Shown here: in pieces, positions 11,216 through 21,563 of the stretch | Layout of the letters: each line of letters opens with the position of its first letter | How positions within the stretch are numbered: position 1 is the stretch's first letter | Assembly: GCA_949358305.1 (NCBI GenBank) | Contig: OX442318.1 | Location: 5,318,501 to 5,382,500, forward strand | DNA length: 64,000 nt | From: Strigamia acuminata | Taxonomy: Eukaryota > Arthropoda > Chilopoda > Geophilomorpha > Linotaeniidae | Direction: 5' to 3' | Notes under the pieces: generated by a model | Databases searched by the model: none | The model's input: only the letters and a program-made list of their open reading frames with translations | What the model was told of the DNA's origin: nothing | Position numbers and translations under genes: made by a program

Positions 11216-12066
11216 TTACGTGCAGTTGACGAGAAGGCAAAGGAGTTGCTTGGATATTTCTTTTTCGATTTATTTCCTCGAGAAGGAAAATACGGGCACG
11301 CTGCCGTGTTTAGGTTTGTGTTCAGTGGTGTAACAATCTCGAAACGTTTGTAAAATCAAGTGGATTGTCTCAATCTGATGGCAGAAATATGTAAAAGGAT
11401 ACGAATTTGTCAGCATTTATCCAAAATTTCTCAGATTTTTACGAAAATAAGTAATTCCACAAACTCTTGACATTTTGTCGAAATTTGTCACAAATTTTAT
11501 AGAAATAGATCACAAATTTTATAGAAATTGATCACAAATTTTGTATAAATTTAACAACTTAATTGTGGATGCCAACCACTTAATCACTTTTATGCCATAA
11601 AATGTAACCAATTGATTTTCTTTCAGTACAGGTGTGTCGTTCCCGATAACCAAAGAATATTGCCGGTGCCGGCCATTTTGGCCAATTTTACAAAACCAAC
11701 ACAAGATAAATCGGCCCTACTAGATCATAACGAGGTAGTATCAATTAAATTCCTTACACACGGATGATTTTCATTTTTTTGCATTTAGGTGGAAACCTTT
11801 TTTCACGAATTCGGCCACTTGATGTACCACATTTGTTCCCGCGCCAAGTACTGCCTTTTTAGCGGGACCAAAGTGGAGAGGGACTTTATCGAAGCACCAT
11901 CGTAAATGCTAGAGAATTGGGTTTGGGAAATGGAACCACTCAAACGAATGTCGGCGCATTACAAGACCTTAACGAATCAATCCCCGACGTAATCATCTAA
12001 ATGATCCAGAAATTGATCGAATCGCAGAAAGCCAACGCCGGAATTTTTAATCTGCGGCAAATCTAA
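11216..12066 (+). pseudogene. Thimet oligopeptidase/neurolysin-type (M3 metallopeptidase) relic
   Basis: Three exon-like pieces match the catalytic region of M3 oligopeptidases. The first, 11216-11313, contains FPREGKYGHAAVF. The second, about 11627-11737, contains ILANFTKPTQD. The third begins at 11789 after a tttag acceptor and contains the zinc motif HEFGH, then VERDFIEAPS and MLENWVWEMEP. An in-frame TAA at 11903-11905 sits where the family has Gln before MLENW. After SAHYK the frame is lost, and the last recognisable piece (KLIESQKANAGIFNLRQI) is in another frame. Introns persist, so this is a decayed genomic copy rather than a retrocopy. The N-terminal two thirds and the C-terminus are missing. 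Confidence 0.8.
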
Positions 12067-14650
12067 CTTAGCTGACTGAAGAAGTCCATTTGTAGATAAA
12101 TACAGTAAATACTAAATTTGCAAAACCTGTTTTTAGAATTTATAAAAATGTACATTAGTACATCGAGAGTTTGGAATTAAAAATACAAAAATGTTGTCAA
12201 AATTCTATTTCTTCCTCTTGTTGTTTGTGATTATTGAATCTTCGACGTCGGCTTCACGTGTTTTCATCTCGTTGTTCTAGTCGATGATGACCAACGAATC
12301 GGATGGTGATTTGCGTCCACTCGACGGGATTTCTGACGTTCGTAACGTCGCCAAGTGAATGCAATGCGTCGTTAGACGGAACTGGTCGAATTGGTTGAGA
12401 ATTGTATGTAATCGATTACGGTAATTCGTTCTCGCGTTTCCTCAGAACTGATATTTCGGCTGCTAATTTTCCATCTTCAAATTTAAATTTAAAACAAATA
12501 GATGATAAATGGAGCATATTAGTTTTGGAAATTAAGAATGCAATTTTAATGTTTTTTAATCTTTTTAATAATTTTAGTTGGAAGATTTGGTCAGAAAAAG
12601 TATTTTTGGAATTGAATAATAAAGAAATACATATTTTTACTCTCGTACATCTAACCTAATACTTTTGTAGAAAATAACTTTTTTTTCGCCTAAGTTTTTG
12701 GGGTCGATTTCGATGTACGCATGGCGAAGCGTCGATTCTACAATCGATCGGCAGTGATCCGCTTCGCCATTCGTTGTGCTACAAATCAAATGCCGACCCC
12801 TTCCTAGAAATGACCCGTATTATTCAGATTGCTATAGCGACCGAGCTAAAGTAACTGAAAGCAAAAGAAGGCGAAAATACGACGAACCACGAGATAGCCA
12901 TCAGAATGCAGTTCGAGTGAGACGAAGTCGAATAATATCTTATTCGACTCCAAAACATTTACTTCAGCCATTCGGTCATCGTTGTTCATTACAATAATTG
13001 CTTGAATTTTGGAGGTGTTATTTATTTATTTATTCACTTTGCACGATGGGGTTGGCCGCAGAAAGTTGGAGCAATAACTAATTTATCTACCGACGTGTAC
13101 GATTATTACAAATAAAGTTATATATGTTTTAAAAGTATTTTATTATTTTATTTCCGCAGATGGTGCATTTATAAGCAGAAATTTAAATTTACCAAAACCA
13201 AAATAACATGACATCATTCAAATTTATTAAACCAAATAGAAGAACTAATCTCACTTTCACCATTGCGTTTTGTTCATTATTTTTGTCTCGGCGACATTTG
13301 AGCGACTAGAAGCGGCCGGTAGTCAGCCGAATCTCGCGACTTAGTTGCAATCGATTTGGTCGACTGTCGAAAGAACCAGCTACTAAGCGGATCAAACATA
13401 AAAGAAATTAAAACAAACCACGAAGAAGTCTTCGGCTATAGATTTAAACGAGAGTAAATATATGTATTTTTTTATTATTCAATTTTAAAAATACTTTTTG
13501 CGGCAAAATCTTCCAAATAAAATTTGTAAAAACAAAAAAAGAATAAAATATGATTGAACTAATACAGAATCATGATATATAATAATGGATGGTGACATTA
13601 ATGTCACCATTGCCCAAGCACCATAAAATGCAATTTTACATTAGCAATGCCTTTGCTTATTTTGATTTTTCAAAATAAAAATCGTCAAAACTTAATCAGA
13701 TTTTTTCCATTTGAAAATTCAATCGAGAATTCTTTCACGTCCAAACGCAAAATTTGGCGTCACAAAACTGCAAAACACCGTCGAAACAAAATAAAGTTAT
13801 ATATAGCAGGTGGTCTTGAAAAATCATCATTTTCGTCATTCGAAATTTACTTTAAAAAATTGTACGGAGAATCGTACGGAGAATCGTACGGAGAATCGAA
13901 CGAGGACCAAACCGTTGAAGGTAAATGACTAAAAACGACCAATAAATAAAAAAGCCAAATTGGAACAATAATTTTGTGTTGGCGGCAGACATTAACTTCT
14001 TGGACTGACCGGAGTTTGAATCATACCCGCAACAATCCCACTACTGTTGCCGGGACGAAACCGCAAACACGTCGTAATTAAAGAAAAATCATCATTTTCG
14101 TTATTCGAAATTAACTTTAAAAAATCCTGTTCCCAAATGCTCTACTTGGACGTCCCGATCTCACCGCTCTTCAAGTCTGCAAAACGCTATTTCTATTTGC
14201 CGCCGAGCCCTCGTTAACTTCTTGGACTGACCGGAGTTTGAATCATAGCCGCAACAAACCTACTACAAGTAATATTGTTGCCGGGACGAAACCGCAAACA
14301 CGTTAAGCACGTTAAAAAAAATCATCATTTTCGTCAAAACACAAATGAATAAACTACGGTCATAAATTGTAATTATTAGGTTTAGTGAAGCCGCTCGTAC
14401 AGAACGATTCTACACGCTCTTATTAAATTGTTATAAAACAATAAGCACACACGCCATAAATTCAAACTCACAAAAAAATTCAACTTTGAATAAATTACAA
14501 GTTATCGTAATCTTTATTTTATTTTCTTTAATAGCCGAAAGGCCGTGGATGCATTTCGAGTAAATGTGATCCACGCTCGACAGCAAGTAAGCTAACCCGT
14601 TAGCAACACCTCAAAACAATTTAATATCTCAATTTTTAATTCAACATTTA
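12067..14650. other. No gene recognised; contains a duplicated ~230-bp block
   Basis: I see no supported gene. From about 13820 to 14335 a block repeats: aaatcatcattttcgt at 13820, 14086 and 14320, and cttcttggactgaccggagt at 13997 and 14217, followed by tgttgccgggacgaaaccgc. A 12-bp unit encoding Tyr-Gly-Glu-Ser occurs three times near 13865-13898. The remainder is AT-rich unique sequence. Confidence 0.4.
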
Positions 14651-14656
14651 TTAAGA

Positions 14657-15000
14657 TGAGCAATTAATCGCATGCAAACTGAGTGCAGGGCTGGACTGGG
14701 AACATATTTATTGCCGGGAAATCTGGATGCCCGGGCCACAATTAATGAAGTCGGGACAGGCCACAGCGGCTACGGGCCACCGGGAACCTCCCGGTATCCC
14801 GCCGGGCCAGTCCAGCACTGACTGAGTGGCGGTACCATCGTTTTGTTCGATCAACACGCGGTGCACGAACGAATCCGACTGGAACAGCTCCAAGCCGAGA
14901 TGGACATTTTAGGCGAGGACGCGATTTGATCAACGTGAAACGCGTTTCGCTCAATCCGCCGATGGATTTGACGATGCGCGAGGAGGAAATTCTCTCTTGC
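14657..15000 (+). pseudogene. MLH3/PMS-type mismatch-repair gene fragment, interrupted by a MITE
   Basis: Before the MITE the frame reads LIACKLS; after it, from about 14827, it reads GGTIVLFDQHAVHERIRLEQL. DQHA.HERIR is the signature of the C-terminal dimerisation/endonuclease domain of MLH3 and PMS proteins. A stop follows soon (near 14929), and a related frame continues as VSLNPPMDLTMREEEIL. From 15028 a 34-bp inverted copy of 14888-14921 breaks the homology. No further exons are recognised. This is a relic, not a working gene. Assignment to MLH3 rather than another MutL homologue is inference. Confidence 0.6.
14686..14820 (+). mobile_element. hAT-type MITE with perfect 8-bp target duplication
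   Basis: This is a 135-bp element with terminal inverted repeats CAGGGCTGGACTGG and CCAGTCCAGCACTG. It is flanked on both sides by actgagtg (14678-14685 and 14821-14828). An 8-bp duplication and CAG...CTG ends are diagnostic of the hAT superfamily. Relatives lie at 39497-39620, 57057-57177 and 57912-58016. Confidence 0.9.
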
Positions 15001-15278
15001 AACCGTTCCAGACGTTCGCGGCCATATCGTCCTCGCCTAAAATGTCCATCTCGGCTTGGAGTTGCTTTAGTCCAAATTAATCTTGGACGGAAACTACAAA
15101 CAACGATGCGCAACGTTATCTTCAACTCTCGGCACCATCGGTGGCGAGTAAATTTCTGGTGATTTTGTGTCGCCGTCCGTCCGATCGATCCAGTTCGGGT
15201 AGTTGTAAACGTTCTGTGGCTCCTCGGACACGTGATGTGAATATAATCGTCACGTATTTCTCGCCCATTAAATCCATT

Positions 15279-15590
15279 TTATTAATCTTTTTATTAAAAA
15301 TAAATAAAATGTCCACATTAATAATTGAATAAAGTTGATCTGTGTGTACTTAAAAATGGACCGAACAAAATACAAATAAAACATCGATTCATTTTAATTT
15401 CTCCGTTTCGTAAGTGTTAATTTTGGAATGGATCAATTGAATAAAGTTGATTTGTGTGTACTTAAAAATGAACCGAACAAAATACAAATAAAACATCGAT
15501 TCATTTTAATTTCTCCGTTTCGTAAATGTTAATTTAATAATGCTAATAAGCATTTAAGTCACGATGAATTGATTTCAAAATTTCAAAATC
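15279..15590. repeat. Tandem ~106-bp repeat, first locus
   Basis: Two adjacent copies of a unit containing gttgatttgtgtgtacttaa and accgaacaaaatacaaataa occupy about 15326-15540. They are flanked by attaatctttttattaaaaa (left) and aataagcatttaagtcacga (right). A single copy with the same flanks recurs at 16652-16830. Confidence 0.75.
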
Positions 15591-16651
15591 CGGTTCGTGA
15601 TACGTATCACGAATATCACAAATCTTTTTCTTGTGATTGTTGTACGAATTATTTGTTTAAAAAAAATACGAAATTTAAGAGTTTAGGGTAATTGCATCGT
15701 GATCTACTATCACAACGCGATTGGAAAGCCTAATGCCGTTTAAGTTGTCTATAGCTAGTATGGTGCTGCGTTATGATATCTTTTCGATTTTACCATTGCT
15801 TTATCTACTATTAAATTTACTAAAACAATTTCGCCGTACAGAGAAAACACGCACACGCCGCGATGAAAACAGTATTTGAAGCAGTGATAACGTATGTGCG
15901 CAGCGTCAGAAGATAAAGAATTGGAGCGATTACAAGAGATATGAATTCACTGCTTCGGTGGATGAAATTTTGTTTATTGTACGAAGTATTGTTATACCAC
16001 GAACACAATAAACCTAGGTTAAAAATTAGCGGCGAAAACAAAAATAAAATTCAAACAAAAAAATAAAACATTTCATCGCACTTCCGTACATAACTGATCA
16101 ATTTCCCTAAACACTGTCCTCTTACGGATGAAATCGCCGCAAAAATCGAGCGATTGTGCGTGACCAAGACGTCGCACGTCGCACGTCGCACGCTTTTTTC
16201 GCTGAGATTAAACTCTAGTCGGAAAACTTCGTTTTGAATTCGTGCCAAATTTGGTGAATTAACGCCCACCGTGCAAACCATAGTACACTATGGTGCAAAC
16301 AAACGATTAATTCGGATGCGATTTATGTTTTTCTTTTTGCTAATTTCCAGCTGAAACCAAAATTAATTTAAAACCAAAAAATAAAACATTTTATTGCACT
16401 CCAACCGTCAAATTCAATATCGTAAATTAGCAAACAACTCTCGGGACATTTTTGGAAAACTATCAATTTCTCCGTCGAATTTCTGCTGCACAGACTTTTA
16501 CACTTTAAACTTTGTCAACTGCCCGGCAATTTCTATCCCGTTATACAACTCTACAACCATTTATCCATGATTTTCACGTAATTTGCTATTCGAAATTTTG
16601 TCCAGGATGGAAATATCTTGCACGAAAACGAACTTTATTATACGATATTGA

Positions 16652-16830
16652 CGATTTTATTAATCTTTTTATTAAAAATAAATAAACAAAGTTGATTTGT
16701 GTGTACTTAAAAATGGACCGAACAAAATACAAATAAAACACCGATTCATTTTAATTTCTCCGTTTCGTAAATGTTAATTTTGGGATGGATTAATAAGCAT
16801 TTAAGTCACGATGAATTGATTTCAAAATTT
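16652..16830. repeat. Second locus of the ~106-bp repeat
   Basis: This carries one copy of the unit described at 15279-15590, with the same left and right neighbours. The whole block was therefore duplicated, and the left locus then gained, or the right lost, one unit. Confidence 0.75.
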
Positions 16831-19540
16831 ATATTACCATACGGCGATAATTATGCAACTTAGAATTGCCTCGATGATTGTTTAAAAGACGGGTGGTCAT
16901 GACCAATCTGGTCATATTTTGAGTTTATTAAAAACATAGAGCCATAACAGGTGTCTTTACAACACCCCATAAGTTTGCCGTGTTGATGGTTGCCAGTCAT
17001 TGCACCTGTTGGGTTCTCCGTTTTTCAACTTGGTTGTTGATTTCATAAAAATCCGCCCAAAATTTCAATACAATTTTATTTGTTTTCTTTTCTCTTATTA
17101 TTTTTCAATTTGTTTCCGCATCATGTACAATTACCGAGTAAACCGAATATACGTAACTGAATAACCAAACACTACTAATTCGTACATTTGATTCTTTTGT
17201 AATTAAAAAATTGATATGCCGGCGTGTATAAAACTGACGATATGTTACGGTACGCTTTTGGTTAGCTGACCTCCATCAGATTCTACAAACTGCAGCACCT
17301 GATGCAAGAAACGCACCATCGACGTGCTGATAATAAACCAACATGATTTCGAAAACGAATGGAGAGTCGGAAAACTGTAATTTTTGCGATTTACCGTACA
17401 GTTGCAAATGTGTCGAAATTTTATTCGTTTGTGTACCGGAGAATCCGGTAGAACGATTCGCAGCATCATGCTACACTAAGGGCAGGATTCTACGTAGCGG
17501 TTGTATCACGGACACACTGTGTCCGTGGTTGTATCCATAAGGCGTGACCGTAGCGAAAGGCGCGGGCATGCCTCATGATCGACAGTTCGAATTTTTCCGA
17601 TGAGTTTAAGATTTTGGGTGTTAAAGATTGCCAATAAGGGCCTGATGCATTTGAATGGCTTGTAATTTTATACTCAGTATCATTATTGCGCTGCAAATGG
17701 TCGAATGACCGAGTGAAATAAAGCAAAATAAAATTCGAAAATTTTTCCTTCTTTTATTATCAAATACCGTAGCACCCATTTTATTAACACTTAATTGCCC
17801 CCGTTTAACTTAGCTGAAATTTTCAATAAACAAAAAATGGAAAGAAAAAAAGAGAAAAGAAGAGAAATCTCAAACCGACATGACTTTTATTTAATCAAAC
17901 AAAACAACTACATGCAAATGACGCGTGACGGCCAAATAATGAAAAGAAAGACAATGTAACCGGAAACGGATGCTTTGTGCAGATCTCCCTACAGACCAAA
18001 GAACCCTTGCTACAGACTGTACCCGATTGGACAAAACGTGGACGTGCTATCGCAGAATAATATTTCTGTGTTCGCATGTGCGTAAGCACCGAATTCAAAG
18101 ACGGAATTGAATAATTGTCGCCGATCTCAAATGTAAGTCTTCCTTCAAAATTGAGCTTATAAATTATATTTTGTTAGGAAATGTATCGACTTTAGTTGCG
18201 GTTTTTATAGTTAGGCCTAATTTTTAACCACGCTGTTTAACTTTTTTACAGGTCACGAAAATTTTGCGGTACATTTTTCATGTCAACTCGGTCGAAGAAT
18301 AGGTAATTGTTATTTCTTGCTGCAACTGGTAGGGTTTTTATTGATATTATTTTTATTTGATTGGAGCAGATTTATCGAATCAGATTTTCAAATTGCTGTA
18401 AATGCAACAAGATGATAAGGTGATGAAACAGATCGGCAACCTCAACCAGAATGTATTCCGATTGAAGCGTAAGAAAATGTGTTAATTTCATTCATTTTTT
18501 AAAACGTTTAAATGTCCTTAAATAATATCTTTCAATCCAAGTTCATTTCGTGGTTTGGGACCAGAAAAATTTCGAGAAACCAGTAGATTGTGTATCTTTC
18601 ACGACACAGGCATAATCCATAAGCAGTGCACCGAGCAATGTAAGATGAAACTTTAATTTTGAAGAAAATGTTAGAAAATATCGTAATTATTAATTAATTT
18701 TTTTAAAAAAAGTTTAGGTTTAAGTTGATGGTCGCAAACGCATGTAAAACGACAACCACTGTCTTTTAGATAACTATATGTGCCAAAAAACTATCCAAAG
18801 AAATGGGCACATGGTAAAAGGACGAATAGCTGGATATGTTGAAAACATAATTTCAACAAACTTAAACGCGCTTGCGTTTGTCTCAACAAATATTATAACC
18901 ACAATTTTTTTTGCCATGTATTCAGCCACACTTCCACCCGCCCCAATGTAAAATGTGAGAAATGATGCACATGTTAATTTGTCCAGCAAATCAGATTCTG
19001 AAAATGAAGACAGCTCATCAAGTGCAGTTTGAATTTAATTTGAATTTATTTTTTTTTAATTTTATACATATTTAAAAAAAATTAGATAAGGTTCAATCTG
19101 GGTATGGTAAATTCAACATGTCAGTTATTGCGGGTTGGTCTTTATTTTGAACCATTATCACAAGGCTGCAGACTGGACACATGATTAGTAATTATTGACA
19201 CTAAAATGCTGTTTATTAAAATTAATTATTTGTAATTTGTTTTTGTTTTAGTTGCAAAAGAAGTTACCGGGAAGAAACTTCCTTATTTTATCAATGGCTT
19301 CCAGATGTTACTAATTCGGAAAGGCTTTCCCAGTTGCAAGTCAAATAATTTTGAATGTTTTAAAAAGTTTGAAATCATTTTGAACTTTTATATAAAGATT
19401 ATTATAATGTCAATAAAAAAATTACCATAAAAATAAAATACACTTTTAAAAAAATATGTTTGTGAATTCATTTTTTATAGAATCAATAAAATCAGAAAAA
19501 TCACCAAAATTGAAAAAGTAAAAAAAAAAAATGCTGTGGA
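16831..19540. other. No gene recognised
   Basis: The stretch is AT-rich with only short open frames. A few exon-like pieces preceded by pyrimidine-AG occur near 18250-18480, but none belongs to a family I know. Nothing is called here. Confidence 0.4.
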
Positions 19541-19559
19541 AATTTATGAAAACCAAAAA

Positions 19560-19990
19560 ACTGATAAATTAAAGCGCTGATAAATTTATAAATACAAGAA
19601 AAAAAAGATAATTAAATCTGCTGTGAAATATATAAAAACAAGAACAAAAAGACAATTAAATCTGCTGTGAAATATATAAAAACAAGAACAAAAATATAAT
19701 TAAATTTGCTGTTAAATATATAAAAACAAGAACAAAAATATAATTAAATCTGCAGTTAAATATATAAAAACAAAACTAAAAATCTAATTAAATTCAATGA
19801 TAAATATAACTGAAATTTAATTAAATATGAAGTAAATGTGATGTTAAATAAAGAAGTAAATGTGTTTCTTTAATTCTGTAAATATGATGTGAAATATCAT
19901 ATTTAGCAACGCTGTAAAGTTATATTTACAAACAGTAAATACAATCTTTACATCATATTTACTTGACTTTCCGGTACAGTAAATATGGAA
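19560..19990. repeat. ~51-bp tandem repeat and AT-rich inverted motifs
   Basis: A unit containing ctgtgaaatatataaaaaca, followed by agaacaaaaa, is repeated about four to five times at 19600-19800. It grades into a block of aagtaaatatga-type motifs in both orientations like that at 9314-9545, placing similar blocks on both sides of the gene-poor interval. Confidence 0.65.
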
Positions 19991-20053
19991 TTTTAAGCAG
20001 TGTTCCTACTTACTTCTCTTCACTTCTTGCAAGTGCTAGGTACTGTTTGAATC

Positions 20054-20500
20054 ATGGAATTTAACCACATTCACTCTGAATTTGAAGAGTTGCTTATAGA
20101 AATGGAAGAATCTCTCTTTCCTCAAGTAAACACGCCCAATCCTCTACCGGATGTTGATGAAGAAAATGGTTACAATGATTCTCCATGTTGGATTTATAAT
20201 CATTCTCCCATTTATCCACTCTCACCACCTACCATCATCAACCAGTCTCAACATGTGCCATCTCCAACCATCATCAACCAGTCTCAACTTGTGTCATCTC
20301 CAACCTGCGGCATCCAATCTCAACCTGCGTCATCTCAATCATGCAATCCATTGTTATCATGTGAGTCTCCAGTTCCTGTCTTGTTTAACCCTCAAGTGAT
20401 ATCACCCCAAATCCATAATCAAGTGCAACATAATAATTGTGAATTTGAAGACTTACTGATGGAAATTGAAGAGTCTCTTTCCACAAGTAAACACGCCTAA
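20054..20500 (+). CDS. Hypothetical protein, 148 aa, with duplicated acidic end motif
   Basis: I do not recognise this family. The ORF starts at the first ATG of the frame. An acidic amphipathic segment, EFEELLIEMEESL, lies near residues 9-21, and a close copy, EFEDLLMEIEESL, lies near 130-142. Between them is a Ser/Pro/Gln/Asn-rich region with a 36-bp unit (TIINQSQ) repeated twice. DNA similarity continues past both motifs into caagtaaacacgcc, so the ends arose by duplication and the second copy is frameshifted to the stop. There is no signal peptide or membrane segment. Composition resembles a low-complexity activation-type region, but no function is implied. It could be a fragment of a mobile element or a non-coding repeat. 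Confidence 0.35.
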   Translation: MEFNHIHSEFEELLIEMEESLFPQVNTPNPLPDVDEENGYNDSPCWIYNHSPIYPLSPPTIINQSQHVPSPTIINQSQLVSSPTCGIQSQPASSQSCNPLLSCESPVPVLFNPQVISPQIHNQVQHNNCEFEDLLMEIEESLSTSKHA

Positions 20501-20962
20501 TCCAACGCCCAACGCCCAACGCCCAACGACCAACGACCAACTTTTAGCCCATCCCCTTTTTGATTGGTGAAAGTGAGATAGGTTTTCTGGGGATGCGAGG
20601 CAACTTCAGAATAATATTTAAGATATAAATTGTTCAGTGACACTTCCAATGCAATCTGATAGTTTGAGCTTTCCAGTTAGTCTTTTTATTTTTTATTTTT
20701 GTTTTTATTTTACTCTACAAATGTAGCACCAGGTTTTACATGTACCGAACACCGGTTAATGTGGTTCGCGCCTCTTTCCAGTACATTTGTGAGTCGGAAT
20801 ATTTACCCTGAACCGGGCTTCAATGTATTCACAACTGTACTGGAATTGATAAAATTCAACACAAATAACAGACAATAATAACCATTTTGAAAAGGAAGGC
20901 GTGAAAAAAAATTGAAAAATTTAGAAAATGAATTAAATTACTCGTAAATTCAAGGGCCCAAG
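20501..20962. other. No gene recognised
   Basis: A short run of tandem acgcccaacg/acgaccaac units follows the previous ORF at about 20500-20540. The rest is unassigned; it could contain the promoter of the small gene at 20963. Confidence 0.4.
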
Positions 20963-21268
20963 ATGGGTGTCAATGTACTGTTGTTGCTGCTCGTCGTTTT
21001 CCCGATGGATTTATGGCGACTGATTATTTTGGCATATTTGTTTTGTCAGGGCGTAGTAAGCTATTTCATTAACAAATTAAAATGGATAAACATTTAAGGA
21101 GTTTGTGTGACTTCTTTTCCAGGAAATTTTCAGTTACAACGATAAGCAAGTATGGCTTTCAAGTTGTATACGTATATATTTTAAACACCGGTATATTTTT
21201 AATAATTTTTTATTTTTATTTTATAGAATTCATCTAAATCCAAGCGTAAGAGTAAGAAGTCATTTTAG
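20963..21268 (+). CDS. Candidate three-exon micropeptide gene, 52 aa
   Basis: I do not recognise the product. Three short exons join in one frame: 20963-21052 (donor gtagta), 21123-21149 (acceptor ttcttttccag, donor gtatgg) and 21227-21268 (acceptor tttatag, stop TAG). The N-terminus is strongly hydrophobic (VLLLLLVVF, then LIILAYLF) and would act as a signal peptide or one or two membrane segments. The C-terminus is basic (SKSKRKSKKSF). An AATAAA-like site follows near 21345. All three exons are phase 0. Support is splice-signal quality plus frame continuity; the donor of exon 1 is weak and there is no homology. It lies about 300 bases upstream of GUF1-like, on the same strand. Confidence 0.35.
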
Positions 21269-21563
21269 AAATGTTGTCATCCTTTGAGCAACTTCAAATG
21301 CATTGATCCAGAGACAAAAATATCGTATAATTAATAATGTATAAAAAATAAAAACAATTGCAATAGTTTAATTTCTGTTCGAAGTCGTTGTGTTGCGAAT
21401 TTAGGATTTTGATAAATAATTTGTAATATTTAATCAAAAACTGATATTTTGGTAGCGTTTTTGGTTTTAGTGTCGAGGTTTATCACTCGATGGCGCGCTA
21501 ATCAAACCCCTGCTCGCACATGCGCCGCACATGCGCCGCACATGCGCGACTGGAGTATACACA

